Of a stretch of DNA of 64,000 nt, positions 1 through 8,936 are shown piece after piece. Each line of letters opens with the position of its first letter. The first letter of the stretch is position 1. The notes beneath the pieces were generated by a model, which was given only the letters and a program-made list of their open reading frames with translations, was not told the DNA's origin and did no database searches. This DNA comes from Nocardioides currus (GTDB lineage Bacteria > Actinomycetota > Actinomycetes > Propionibacteriales > Nocardioidaceae): the NCBI RefSeq assembly GCF_003057875.1, contig NZ_PYXZ01000002.1, positions 620,254-684,253 of the forward strand, given 5' to 3'. The translations under genes were made by a program, and so were the position numbers.

Positions 1-6
1 CCGGGT

Positions 7-1590
7 GTGAGCAGCACCATGAGCGGTCTCGTGCTCACCGGGGTCCGGGTCGACGACGACGGGCTGAGGTTCGCGGCCGCGCAGGACGTGCTGTGCAACG
101 TCTCCTTCGACGGTCGTCGCATCTGGTCCTTCTGGTCCCTGCGCGACAGCGTCGCCGCCGAGGGCGCCCGCTTCATCGCCTGGCCCGAGCGCCTCACCCT
201 CCACCTCGAGGGCCTCACCCGGCTGGGGGTCTCCCTCGGTGACGGGACCGTCGCGTTCGAGGAGGAGGTCCGGTTCGGCAGCGAGGATCGTCGCCTGACC
301 GTGGTCGGCCGCGACGGCGCGCCGCTGGGGATCGACATGTACGGCAAGCTCGTCAAGACCTTCGAGACCAAGGAGGCCGGGGAGCTCACGCCGCTCCTCG
401 ACGCGCTCGACACCGTGCTCGGGCTGCTGCGCGCGGAGGGGCTCGAGGCGTTCCCGGCCTACGGGACGCTGCTCGGCGCCGTACGCGAGGGGACGTTCCT
501 CGGCCACGACAACGACGCCGACGTGGGCTACGTCAGCCGCCACACGCACCCGATCGACGTGATCCGCGAGTCCCACCGGGTGCAACGGGCCGTCGAGCGG
601 CAGGGCTACGCGACGAGCCGGCACAGCGGGGGAGCGTTCAAGATCGACGTGCCCGACGCCGACGGCTCGGTCCGTGGCCTCGACGTGTTCGGGGGCTTCT
701 TCACCGAGGGACACCTCGCCCTCCTGGGCGAGATCTGGGCGCCGTACGAGCGCGAGTGGATCTTCCCGCTCGGGACGGTGACGCTCGACGGACGTGAGTT
801 CCCCGCGCCCGCCGACCCCGAGCGGCTGCTGGCCGTGACCTACGGGCCCGGCTGGCGCGTCCCCGACCCGGCCTTCCGCTACGAGAAGGACCCGGACGTG
901 CAGCGCCGCTTCGACGAGTGGTTCCGCGGCACCCGGCTGCACCGTGCCGCCTGGGACCACCGCTACGGCCTGGCGCGGCTGCTGCCGCCGTACCAACCAC
1001 CCCACGACATCGCCCGCCACCTCCACGAGCGCGAGGAGGAGGGCACCTGGGTGATCGACATCGGCTGCGGCCGCGGGCGCGACGTGCGCTGGCTGGCCAA
1101 GCAGGGGCGTCCCGCGATCGGGCTCGACTACTCCGGCGTCGCCATGCAGTTCATCGCCGCCAAGGCCGCCGAGCAGGGGTGGCCCGCCGAGCTGTGCACG
1201 ATGAACCTGCTCGAGCTGCGCCACGTGCTCGCCTGGGGTGCGCTGCTGCAGGGCAGGTCCGGTCCGCGGACCGTGCTCGCGCGGCACCTGATCGACTCGA
1301 CCTCGCCCTACGGCGTCGACAACTTCTGGCGGTTCGTCACGATGGTGCTCCAGCCGGGCGAGCGGGTGCACCTCGAGTTCCTGACCGAGGCGATCGAGGA
1401 TCCCGAGGGCCGCCCGTCGCTGGTGCGGCCGCTCGAGCGCGGCGACGTCATCGACGACATCGAGGCGCGCGGCTTCGAGGTGACGGGGATGGTCGACCTC
1501 GTGGGCCAGGCCATCGACTACGGGTACGGCGAAGAGATGTCCGACGGGAAGCAGTGGCGGTCGTGCCGCCTGGAGGTGGAGTGGCGATGA
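7..1590 (+). CDS. LicD-like nucleotidyltransferase fused to a SAM methyltransferase
   Basis: The 527-residue protein has two parts. Around residues 125-290 it resembles the LicD/fukutin family, which transfers phospho-alcohols or sugar phosphates onto surface glycans; the LicD core appears at about 153-173 (GTLLGAVREG, then an Asp-rich DNDADV). From about 345 a Rossmann methyltransferase begins with motif I DIGCGRGRD (351-359). The first 120 residues are unassigned. The start could be GTG at 7 or ATG at 19. GTG at 7 makes a GTGA overlap with a stop at 8-10, which suggests an upstream coupled gene outside the window. The next gene overlaps the stop by ATGA. I infer a role in decorating a cell-surface polymer; the acceptor is unknown. 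Confidence 0.75.
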   Translation: MSSTMSGLVLTGVRVDDDGLRFAAAQDVLCNVSFDGRRIWSFWSLRDSVAAEGARFIAWPERLTLHLEGLTRLGVSLGDGTVAFEEEVRFGSEDRRLTVVGRDGAPLGIDMYGKLVKTFETKEAGELTPLLDALDTVLGLLRAEGLEAFPAYGTLLGAVREGTFLGHDNDADVGYVSRHTHPIDVIRESHRVQRAVERQGYATSRHSGGAFKIDVPDADGSVRGLDVFGGFFTEGHLALLGEIWAPYEREWIFPLGTVTLDGREFPAPADPERLLAVTYGPGWRVPDPAFRYEKDPDVQRRFDEWFRGTRLHRAAWDHRYGLARLLPPYQPPHDIARHLHEREEEGTWVIDIGCGRGRDVRWLAKQGRPAIGLDYSGVAMQFIAAKAAEQGWPAELCTMNLLELRHVLAWGALLQGRSGPRTVLARHLIDSTSPYGVDNFWRFVTMVLQPGERVHLEFLTEAIEDPEGRPSLVRPLERGDVIDDIEARGFEVTGMVDLVGQAIDYGYGEEMSDGKQWRSCRLEVEWR

Positions 1591-1781
1591 GGATGTCCAG
1601 GAAGGACCTGACGGGGCGCGTCGAGGACCTCGAGGCGCAGGTGGCGGCGCTGACCGCCCGCGTCGAGGAGGCGGCGGTGCTCAACCAGCGCTTCGCCGAG
1701 CTGCTCGACGTCGTGACCGAGCTGCTGCCGGCCGCCGACACGGAGAAGGTCGAGCGGTACGTCGACGAGCTGGGGTCATGA
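1587..1781 (+). CDS. Small coiled-coil protein
   Basis: A 64-residue product, too short to be recognised on its own, sandwiched by ATGA overlaps with the genes before and after, so almost certainly translated by coupling. The sequence is charged and heptad-like (LTGRVEDLEAQVAALTARVE, then a second amphipathic helix), with no signal peptide. It resembles the short coiled-coil proteins (DUF6752-type, from memory) found beside actinobacterial glycosyl- and sulfotransferase genes. The function is unknown; a scaffold or oligomerising partner for its neighbours is a guess. Confidence 0.7.
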   Translation: MRMSRKDLTGRVEDLEAQVAALTARVEEAAVLNQRFAELLDVVTELLPAADTEKVERYVDELGS

Positions 1782-2872
1782 CCCGGCGGGCCTTCGTCCA
1801 CATCGGGCTGCCCAAGACCGGGACGTCCTACCTCCAGGCCATCGCCTGGCCCGGACGGGACCGGTTGCGCGCGGCTGGCCTGCTGCTGCCGGGAGCCCGC
1901 AAGAGCGACCACCTGTTCGCATCGATGGTCGTGCGCGACGACCCCGGCGTCGCGCGGCGTGGCCCCGAGGCGCCGGGGGCCTGGGACCGGGTGCTGGCCG
2001 ACGTCGCGGGGTTCGACGGCGACGCGCTGATCAGCCACGAGTTCTTCTGCGCGGCGTCGGCCGAGCAGGCGGAGCGGATGGTCTCGCAGCTGTCGGCCGT
2101 GACCGAGGAGGTGCACGTGGTCCTCACCACCCGCGAGCCGCTCGGGCTGTTCACGAGCAGCTGGCAGGAGTCGCTGAAGAACAAGGCCACCACCCGGCTG
2201 GCCGACTACGGACGCAGCGAGAGCGACGACCCGCGGGCCGTGTGGGACTGGCGCTCGCTCGACCTCGGCCTGGTGCTCGACCGCTGGTCGCCGGCCGTGC
2301 CGCCCGAGCGGCTGCACATCCTCGCGCCCGCGCCGCCCGGCGTGCCACGCACCGACCTCTGGGACCGCTTCTGCGGCGTGCTCGGCATCGCGCCCGACAC
2401 GTGCGACGCCTCGCAGGGCTTCGCCAACTCCTCGATGGGTGTCGCCGAGGCCGAGACGCTGCGACGGATCAACGAGCGGCTCACGGGGTTCAACACCGGC
2501 CGCTCGCGCGGGGTGTGGCTGCGGTCCTTCCTGGCCGACGAACGGCTCGTGCCGCGCCGGGGCGAGCCGTTCTGGCCCGCGGACGACCAGGTCGAGGACG
2601 CCCGCCGTCGCGGCGTGCGGGCCGTGGAGAAGATCCGCGCAGCGGCGTACGACGTGGTGGGTGACGTGGACCTCCTGCTGGTCCCCGACGAGCTGCCCGA
2701 GCGGCGCCACCCCGACTCGGTGACCGACGCGGAGGTGGCCGACGTGGCCCTCGACCTGGTCGCGACCCTGATGGGCGACCTCCAGGCCCGCAGCGAGGGC
2801 GAACGACCGGGGCCGGGCGCGCCCGCGCCGGGACGCCTCGCACGGCTGCGCAGGACCCTCCGCCGCGTGTGA
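1778..2872 (+). CDS. Sulfotransferase-like P-loop protein
   Basis: The 364-residue protein opens with HIGLPKTGTSYLQ (residues 8-20), the 5'-PSB P-loop of PAPS-dependent sulfotransferases. Around residue 115 TTREPLGLFTSSWQESLKN resembles the 3'-phosphate-binding region (R and S within a TREP..S pattern). It overlaps the coiled-coil gene by ATGA, so it belongs to the same transcription unit as the LicD/methyltransferase fusion. It probably sulfates, or otherwise modifies, a surface glycan. The substrate cannot be read from sequence, and catalytically divergent sulfotransferase-like proteins are common in actinobacteria. Confidence 0.72.
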   Translation: MTRRAFVHIGLPKTGTSYLQAIAWPGRDRLRAAGLLLPGARKSDHLFASMVVRDDPGVARRGPEAPGAWDRVLADVAGFDGDALISHEFFCAASAEQAERMVSQLSAVTEEVHVVLTTREPLGLFTSSWQESLKNKATTRLADYGRSESDDPRAVWDWRSLDLGLVLDRWSPAVPPERLHILAPAPPGVPRTDLWDRFCGVLGIAPDTCDASQGFANSSMGVAEAETLRRINERLTGFNTGRSRGVWLRSFLADERLVPRRGEPFWPADDQVEDARRRGVRAVEKIRAAAYDVVGDVDLLLVPDELPERRHPDSVTDAEVADVALDLVATLMGDLQARSEGERPGPGAPAPGRLARLRRTLRRV

Positions 2873-2971
2873 CCTGTGTCATCGCGGACGGCGGTTACCG
2901 GCCGGTCCGACGCGCCTACACTCCGCGGAGGACGTAGCACCACCAGACGCAGCCGAGTGAAGGGACGCCCC

Positions 2972-4171
2972 ATGGGTCGCCTGTGCCAGACCGACGGACT
3001 GACCGAGGACCAGAGCGAGATCCTGAAGGCGGTGCGGCAGTTCGTGGACGAGAAGATCATCCCGGTCGCCCAGGAGCTGGAGCATGCGGACGAGTACCCG
3101 ACCGAGATCATCGAGGGGCTCAAGGAGCTCGGGGTGTTCGGGCTCACGATCCCCGAGGAGTTCGGCGGTCTGGGCGAGTCGATCCTGACGTATGCGCTGG
3201 TGGTCGAGGAGATCGCGCGGGGCTGGATGAGCGTCTCGGGCGTCATCAACACCCACTTCATCGTGGCGTACCTGTTGATGCAGCACGGCACGGACGAGCA
3301 GAAGCAGAAGTACCTGCCCGCGATGGCGGCCGGTGAGGTCCGGGGCGCGTTCTCGATGTCGGAGCCCGGTCTGGGCTCGGACGTGTCGGCGATCTCCACC
3401 AAGGCCACGAAGCAGGATGACGGGTCGTACTCGATCACGGGCCAGAAGATGTGGCTGACCAACGGCGGCACCTCGACGCTGGTGGCGCTGTTGACGAAGA
3501 CCGACGAGGGCGCCGACTCGGTGTACAAGAACATGACGACGTTCCTGGTGGAGAAGGAGCCCGGGTTCGGTGAGACAGCGCAGGGTGTCACCGTGCCGGG
3601 CAAGCTGGACAAGATGGGCTACAAGGGGGTCGAGACCACCGAGCTGATCCTCGAGGACCACCACATCTCCGCCGACCAGGTCCTGGGTGGTGAGCCCGGC
3701 AAGGGGTTCTTCCAGATGATGGACGGCGTCGAGGTCGGCCGCGTCAACGTCGCGGCCCGGGCGTGCGGGCTGGCGTGGCGTGGCTTCGAGCTCGGGGTGG
3801 CGTACGCGCAGACGCGGCACACGTTCGGGAAGCCGATCGCGGAGCACCAGGCGGTGCTGTTCCGGCTGGCCGACATGGCGACCAAGGTGGAGACGATCCA
3901 CACGATGATGGTCCGTGCCGCGCGGATCAAGGACGGCGGTGGTCGCGTCGACGTGGAGGCCGGGATGGCGAAGATGCTGGCCTCGGAGATGGCGAACGAG
4001 GTGGTGGAGGACTCGTTCCGCATCCACGGCGGCTACGGCTACTCCAAGGAGTACGAGATCGAGCGACTGATGCGCGAGGTGAAGTTCATGCTCATCGGTG
4101 AGGGGACCTCCGACATCCAGAAGATGATCATCGGCCGCAGCCTCCTCAAGGACTACAAGCTCAAGTCCTAG
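2972..4171 (+). CDS. Acyl-CoA dehydrogenase
   Basis: A 399-residue flavoprotein of the acyl-CoA dehydrogenase family, which introduces the alpha-beta double bond into acyl-CoA thioesters and passes electrons to ETF. Visible signatures are FSMSEPGLGSD in the middle domain, QTRHTFGKPIAEHQAV in the C-terminal domain, the RIHGGYGYSKEY segment and the terminal GEGTSDIQKMIIGR. The ATG at 2972 gives the family's usual length. The gene interrupts the surface-glycan genes and has no obvious beta-oxidation partner here, so the substrate is undetermined. Confidence 0.92.
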   Translation: MGRLCQTDGLTEDQSEILKAVRQFVDEKIIPVAQELEHADEYPTEIIEGLKELGVFGLTIPEEFGGLGESILTYALVVEEIARGWMSVSGVINTHFIVAYLLMQHGTDEQKQKYLPAMAAGEVRGAFSMSEPGLGSDVSAISTKATKQDDGSYSITGQKMWLTNGGTSTLVALLTKTDEGADSVYKNMTTFLVEKEPGFGETAQGVTVPGKLDKMGYKGVETTELILEDHHISADQVLGGEPGKGFFQMMDGVEVGRVNVAARACGLAWRGFELGVAYAQTRHTFGKPIAEHQAVLFRLADMATKVETIHTMMVRAARIKDGGGRVDVEAGMAKMLASEMANEVVEDSFRIHGGYGYSKEYEIERLMREVKFMLIGEGTSDIQKMIIGRSLLKDYKLKS

Positions 4172-4181
4172 GCTGGCCCGC

Positions 4182-5201
4182 ATGTCGCCCCGCCTCGTGC
4201 TCCACGTCGGAGCCATGAAGTCGGGCACCTCGTTCATCCAGTCGCGGCTGTTCGCCAACAAGGCGATGCTCCTCGCCGAGCGCGAGATCCTCGTGCCGGG
4301 CATGAACTGGCTCTCGCAGGTGATGGCGGCCCGTGACGTCCTCGGCTCGGGCGAGGAGCAGTGGGCCAAGATGGCCGGCAAGGTGCAGGCGCACCCCGGG
4401 ACGTCGGTCATCTCGATGGAGTACCTCGGTCCGGTCCGGCCGGTCGTCGCACGGCGGGTCGTCTCCTCCTTCCCCGAGCACGAGGTCGAGGTCGTCGTCA
4501 CGGCCCGCGACCTCAACCGGTCGATCGCCGCGATGTGGCAGGAGACGGTCCAGAACGGGCGCACCTGGACCTTCGCCGACTACCTCGAGGGGATCGAGGC
4601 GTGGCGCCCGGGGCACCGCGACGACTCCGCCACGGCACCCGAGTCGGGTCGCACCTTCTGGCGCCAGCAGAACCTCGCGCGGATCGCCCGGACGTGGGGC
4701 GAGCTCGCCCCCGTCTCGATCGTGACCGTCCCGCCGCCGGGTGCGCCGCGCGAGCTGCTGTGGGAGCGCTTCTGCTCGGTCCTCGGCACGCCGCCGGGAG
4801 GATTCGCACCGGCCCGCATGGACAACGAGTCGGTCGGGGCGGCCTCGACCCTGGTCATCCGACGGCTCAACGAGCTGCTCAACGACGAGGGGCTGGTCTT
4901 CCCCGAGGGCACGGACGTGCGCAAGGGCCTCCTCGCCAAGCAGGTGCTGGCCGCCCGGAAGTCCTCCGAGCCAGCGATCGGCCTGCCGGTCGCTGGCTGG
5001 GTGCGCGACCACGCAGCCCAGATGGTCGCCGCCCTCACCGAGGCCGGCGTCTCCCTGGTCGGCTCCTGGGACGACCTGACCCCCGTCGACGTGCCCGGTG
5101 TCGACCCCGCGTCCGTCGACGACGGCCTCGTCCTCGACGCCGCCCTGGCCGGTCTCGCCGGCGTGCTGGCCGCCCAGATCAGGACGCCGGAGCCGTCGTG
5201 A
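4182..5201 (+). CDS. Second sulfotransferase-like P-loop protein
   Basis: The 339-residue protein has the P-loop HVGAMKSGTSFIQ (residues 8-20) and, near residue 108, VTARDLNRSIAAMWQETVQN, the same layout as the protein at 1778-2872. The two are probably distant paralogues. The ATG lies ten bases after the acyl-CoA dehydrogenase stop. The following methyltransferase overlaps the stop by GTGA. Role inferred as transfer of a sulfo group onto a surface or small-molecule acceptor; the substrate is unknown. Confidence 0.7.
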   Translation: MSPRLVLHVGAMKSGTSFIQSRLFANKAMLLAEREILVPGMNWLSQVMAARDVLGSGEEQWAKMAGKVQAHPGTSVISMEYLGPVRPVVARRVVSSFPEHEVEVVVTARDLNRSIAAMWQETVQNGRTWTFADYLEGIEAWRPGHRDDSATAPESGRTFWRQQNLARIARTWGELAPVSIVTVPPPGAPRELLWERFCSVLGTPPGGFAPARMDNESVGAASTLVIRRLNELLNDEGLVFPEGTDVRKGLLAKQVLAARKSSEPAIGLPVAGWVRDHAAQMVAALTEAGVSLVGSWDDLTPVDVPGVDPASVDDGLVLDAALAGLAGVLAAQIRTPEPS

Positions 5202-6010
5202 GCTTCGACGCCCGGTTCTTCTACGACGACTACCCCCGCATCGAGGAGGCCTTCGGCGAGCTCGTCGACCGGTCGCTCGACCCACGCGGGCCGAGCATGC
5301 TGCTCCAGGTCGTGCGCGAGCTGGACCTGCCGCCCGACTCCGTCGCCCTCGACGTGGGGTGCGGCGAGGGTGCCCACTCGTTCCGGCTCGCCACCCACTT
5401 CGGGTTCGAGGTGCTCGGCGTCGACCCGGTGCAGCGCCACCTCGACCTCGCCCGCGAGGCTCGGCGCGACGAGCCCGAGGAGATCGCCTCCCGGGTCTCG
5501 TTCGGCCGGGGGAGTGCGGAGCGCCTGCCAGTCGCCGACTCGTCCGCCGACCTGGTGTGGTGTCGCGACGTGCTCGTGCACGTGGCTGACCTCGACGCGG
5601 CGTACGCCGAGATGGCGCGCGTGCTCCGACCGGGTGGCCGGGCCGTGGTCTACCAGTTCGTGGCGACCCCGCTGATGTCGGACGCCGAGGCGGCGTGGCT
5701 GTTCCCCGTGATGGGTGTCGTGCCGTCCTCGATGTCACCCGAGGCCACCGACTCGGCCGTCGCGGGTGCCGGTCTCGTCGTCGACGCCGACCTCGAGCTC
5801 GGGTCCGAGTGGGGCGAGCACGCCGAGGAGGAGTCGGGCCAGGGCGGCCGGGCGCTGCTACGCGTCGCGCGGTTGCAGCGGGACCCGGAGCGCTACCGCG
5901 CGGCGTTCGGCGATGCGGCGTACGACGTCATGCTCGGTGACTCGCTGTGGCACGTCCACCGGATGCTCGGCAAGCTGTCTGGGCGGATCCTGGTCCTCAG
6001 CCGCCCATAG
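5198..6010 (+). CDS. Class I SAM-dependent methyltransferase
   Basis: A 270-residue methyltransferase starting at a GTG that overlaps the previous stop. Motif I is LDVGCGEGAHSF (51-62), followed by the acidic VLGVDP strand and the post-motif segment ARVLRPGGRAVVYQF typical of methyltransferase type 11 proteins. It is coupled to the second sulfotransferase-like gene, so the pair probably acts on the same molecule. The acceptor is unknown. Confidence 0.85.
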   Translation: MSFDARFFYDDYPRIEEAFGELVDRSLDPRGPSMLLQVVRELDLPPDSVALDVGCGEGAHSFRLATHFGFEVLGVDPVQRHLDLAREARRDEPEEIASRVSFGRGSAERLPVADSSADLVWCRDVLVHVADLDAAYAEMARVLRPGGRAVVYQFVATPLMSDAEAAWLFPVMGVVPSSMSPEATDSAVAGAGLVVDADLELGSEWGEHAEEESGQGGRALLRVARLQRDPERYRAAFGDAAYDVMLGDSLWHVHRMLGKLSGRILVLSRP

Positions 6011-6166
6011 CTCGACCCTGACCGGGCGATCGCGCGTTGACCCCCACGGCGGACGTCGCGGCGTTCGGGCGGGCCTACGCGCTGTTACCCGGGTCGAGCA
6101 ACAAGCATTAATGACCAAGTGGGTAAGGGCTTGTGCACATCCCTTTGATCCGGTGACCTGGGTCCG

Positions 6167-6463
6167 ATGCACTTATCACAGCCGAGGCGTGGAGTTCTCG
6201 ACATCTTCGCGGGACGGGAGGTACTTGAAATCATCGACGGAACTGGTGGCATCTTGGCCGGGATCGCCGCCATCATCAGCGCGTTCCTGCTCGGCTCCCC
6301 CTCCCTGGCGAAGTCGTTCGTGACGGTCACCGACCAGATCGACCGACGTTCATCGCGGAAGCGTCGTCTGCTCGCCCACGACTGGCACGAGGACGAGGAG
6401 GTCCGGCCACACCTCAACGCGGCGAAAGACCCGCCCGAGAAGGACGTTCCACTCGCCGGGTGA
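6167..6463 (+). CDS. Possible small membrane protein, unrecognised
   Basis: A 98-residue reading frame with one strongly hydrophobic stretch (GGILAGIAAIISAFLLGS, about residues 27-44) followed by a charged cytoplasmic-like tail. Codon third positions become GC-rich from about residue 25, which supports coding. No clear ribosome site precedes the ATG and no family is recognised. The tail overlaps coding-like sequence on the other strand, so this may be a real small membrane protein or part of a decayed region. Confidence 0.35.
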   Translation: MHLSQPRRGVLDIFAGREVLEIIDGTGGILAGIAAIISAFLLGSPSLAKSFVTVTDQIDRRSSRKRRLLAHDWHEDEEVRPHLNAAKDPPEKDVPLAG

Positions 6464-6842
6464 CACGGCTCCGACCTCGAGGTGATCGAAATCGTCCGTG
6501 TTGATCGGCGCCCCGCTGCGGACCTCTTCGCGCGCATCACGGAACTCGTTCTCGATCCCCACCCGCTCATCCTGGAGGCCGGACTGCACCGCATGAACCG
6601 CGTCGACGTCGAGCAGACCCGAGGCTTACCCCTCGACCGCCCGCGTCAGACCTGTCTGGACCCTCTCTGGACGCGCCTCCAAGTCGAGGCCGACGTTCTC
6701 GGCGCCGGCGTCCGTGATGTCACGCTCAGGGAAGCCCGCGATCTGCACGCCGAGCCACAGCGGGACCCTCTGCTTCGGCCACGCGTTGCGCAGCCGCACG
6801 TCCGAATACGACCTGCTGCACGGACGGGGGTTCCAGTTCGTT
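6350..6842 (-). pseudogene. Degraded coding sequence, unrecognised
   Basis: Read on the minus strand this stretch has GC-rich third codon positions and protein-like composition on both sides of an in-frame TAA at 6626-6628. The upstream part includes VRLRNAWPKQRVPLWLGVQI and the downstream part includes INTDDFDHLEVGAVSPGEW. The downstream piece could start at a GTG at 6587-6589 (79 residues). It lies just downstream of the frameshifted HNH gene, consistent with a decaying accessory patch. No family is recognised, and it may instead be two short genes. Confidence 0.3.
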
Positions 6843-6948
6843 AAAGGTACCGATCGGTCAGGTGACCTGACCGCCGACCGACCTGCTGGGCGTGCACGTG
6901 CCTGTGGCCCCGCAGGTCGGCTGCTCTGCGGGGTGCGGGGCGGTGTGG

Positions 6949-8309
6949 CTATTGGTCGGGCGGGTGGCCGGACGCAGCGATGGGTCGGGACCCGGTGTGA
7001 TCGCGGAGGTACTGATGGCCATGAGGGCTGGTCCACACGAACGCGCCGGGAGCGGTCACCTCGTACCGCCAGCGGCCGTGGGTCTTGAGGCGGTGGTGGC
7101 GGCGGCAGAGCGCGGCGAGGTTGTCGGTGGCCGTCGGGCCGCGCTGGGCTTGGTCGGGTCCGACGTCGTGGTCGTAGGGGATGACGTGGTCGAGGTCGCA
7201 GCCGCGGGCGTTGCGGCCGCACCAGGGGAACACGCAGGTCCGGTCCCGGGCGATGACGTGCTCGCGCATCGTCGGGGTCGGGGTGTAGCCGGTGGTCTCG
7301 AGGCGTTGGTGGAGGTCGAGCACGGGCCGGACGGTGATCTGGACGTCGGGGCGTCCGCACCAGATGCGGACCTGCTCGGCGGTGAGCACCCGTCCGCCGG
7401 CCTGCTCGACGAACCCCGTCAGCCCACTCGCTGGGTGTCCGGTGATGGCGTCGGTGATGGCGTCGGTGATGGCGTGGGCGGGGAGGTGGGCGTGGAGCAC
7501 GATCTGCGTGGTCGCGGGCACGGGGGTGGTGGGAGCGGGGTCGGTGTCGTAGCCGAGGGCGAGTTGGTGGCGGGCGAGGTCGCCGAGTGCGGTGGCGCGG
7601 CGGCCGTCGAGGGTGTCGGTGGACCCGAGCGCGGCGAGTCTGGCGGCGCCGTGGGTGACGGCCTCGGCGAGGCCGAGGGCGTCGGGGATGGTGAGGTCGG
7701 CCTCGAGGTGCATGGTGCCGTCGAAGGACACCTGGTCGGTGGTGAAGGTGACGTGGCGGGAGTCAGCGGCCGCGGCCAGGTCGGCCGCGCGTTGGTCGGG
7801 CATGTGCCGGGCGCGGGCGTGGTCGATCAGCCGGGTCAGCTGGGTGGGGGTGAGGCGGTTGGCGCACCAGGCGGTCTGCTCGTCGACGTACGCGGCGGCG
7901 GCGGGGGTGAGGTCGATGGTGGTCTGCGCGACCCGTCGGGCGCGCCACGGGGTGATGTCCCCGGCCAGGACTCCGGCCCAAGGTGGGGGAGGCGGTGGCG
8001 GAGCTCGATGACGTCGGTCAGCCAGGACCCGATGGCGTCGCAGGTCTGGCCGAGGATGGTGGCGAGGTCGGGGATGGTGAACTCGTCGATCGCCGGTGAC
8101 CCTTCCCCGGCGAGGGTCTTCGGCGACTGGAAGCAGGCACCCGCATCGCCCGGGTCGAGGACCGGGTGCAGGTCCACCCAGTGCACAGCCAACCGCATCG
8201 ACCGGACCTCGGAGGCGGCACGCAGGTCCTGCTCCTCACGCAGCGCAGCGAGCACCCCGGCCGGGGTGTCCGGCAGGGTCTCGGCGCGGGTGCGGGTCGG
8301 TGTCGCCAT
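6949..8309 (-). pseudogene. HNH endonuclease of the DUF222/13E12 family, frameshifted
   Basis: The N-terminal DUF222 part begins at the ATG at 8307-8309 (MATPTRTRAETLPD) and runs to about 7981. The rest, including the HNH nuclease (RDRTCVFPWCGRNARGCDLD, then HVIPYDH and LCRRHHRLKTH), continues in another frame to the stop at 6949. Reading across 7978-7984, adding one base would join LPHL to WAGVLAGDITPW, matching the usual LPxLWARVVAGE-type junction of the family, so one base has been lost. These proteins are widespread, often multicopy and of uncertain role. The break could be true inactivation or a sequencing error. Confidence 0.8.
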
Positions 8310-8413
8310 ACAAGAATCCAAGCAGGGACCACCGACAATCACGCCCCTGAATCAGGGTGATCCGGACGGCTGTGGAGAAGTAGTTTCGAGCGGCTGTGTG
8401 CTGCACGAGATCG

Positions 8414-8566
8414 GGGTTTCGAGGCTCGCTGCGCTCGCACCTCAACCACCGAGACGGGCCCATCGCTGCGCTCGCACGTCGACCACCGAGACGGGCCCAT
8501 CGCTGCGCGCGCACCTCGACCACCGAGACGGGCCCATGGCTGCGCTCGCACCTCGAGCACCGACAA
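8414..8566. repeat. 37-bp tandem repeat, about 3-4 copies
   Basis: A GAGACGGGCCCAT core recurs at 8451, 8488 and 8525, exactly 37 bp apart, with few differences between copies; a partial unit precedes the first core. Each unit contains the GCTGCGCTCGCACCTCGACC segment often seen in dispersed actinobacterial repeats. It lies in the gap between the HNH pseudogene and the DUF5302 gene and contains no convincing gene. Confidence 0.8.
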
Positions 8567-8694
8567 ACCAGCGGGACGACCTGGCCGAGCGCGGATGCGG
8601 CCGTTGGACCCGCGACCCGGACGTCTAATCCCCTCGACCCCGGGTTGACCCGGCTGGCAGGGTGGAGGCCTGACCTACTCAGGAGGATGCGCTC

Positions 8695-8868
8695 ATGTCG
8701 AACGACGACCTCAAGGCCAAGATGCGCGAGGCGCTGGACAAGAAGAACACCAAGGAGAAGGGCGTCCACCAGGACGGCCCGGTCCACGAGAAGGCGCACG
8801 GCGCCGAGGTGGAGGGCGGCGCCGCTCCCAAGGTGCACCGGCGCAAGGCCGGTGGCGGCGGCAGCTGA
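8695..8868 (+). CDS. DUF5302 small protein
   Basis: A 57-residue soluble, highly charged protein. It starts at an ATG eight bases after a strong AGGAGG site. The opening MSNDDLKAKMREALDKK and the basic Gly-rich tail match actinobacterial DUF5302 proteins as I remember them. The function is unknown. It is apparently monocistronic, since a strong hairpin follows at 8894-8921. Confidence 0.75.
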   Translation: MSNDDLKAKMREALDKKNTKEKGVHQDGPVHEKAHGAEVEGGAAPKVHRRKAGGGGS

Positions 8869-8893
8869 GCCAGCCGTGAGAAGGACCACGTGA

Positions 8894-8921
8894 GCACCCG
8901 CGCCCAGCAGGGCGCGGGTGC
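8894..8921 (+). terminator. Hairpin terminator after the DUF5302 gene
   Basis: A perfect 12-bp GC-rich stem (GCACCCGCGCCC with its complement) and an AGCA loop lie 26 bases after the DUF5302 stop and directly before the next start. There is no U-tract, as is common for high-GC actinobacterial terminators. Confidence 0.65.
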
Positions 8922-8936
8922 GGCACGATGTGGGCC

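Noticed and set aside
8414..8566. CRISPR array
   Set aside because: The 37-bp units are contiguous with no unique spacers and no cas genes are present.
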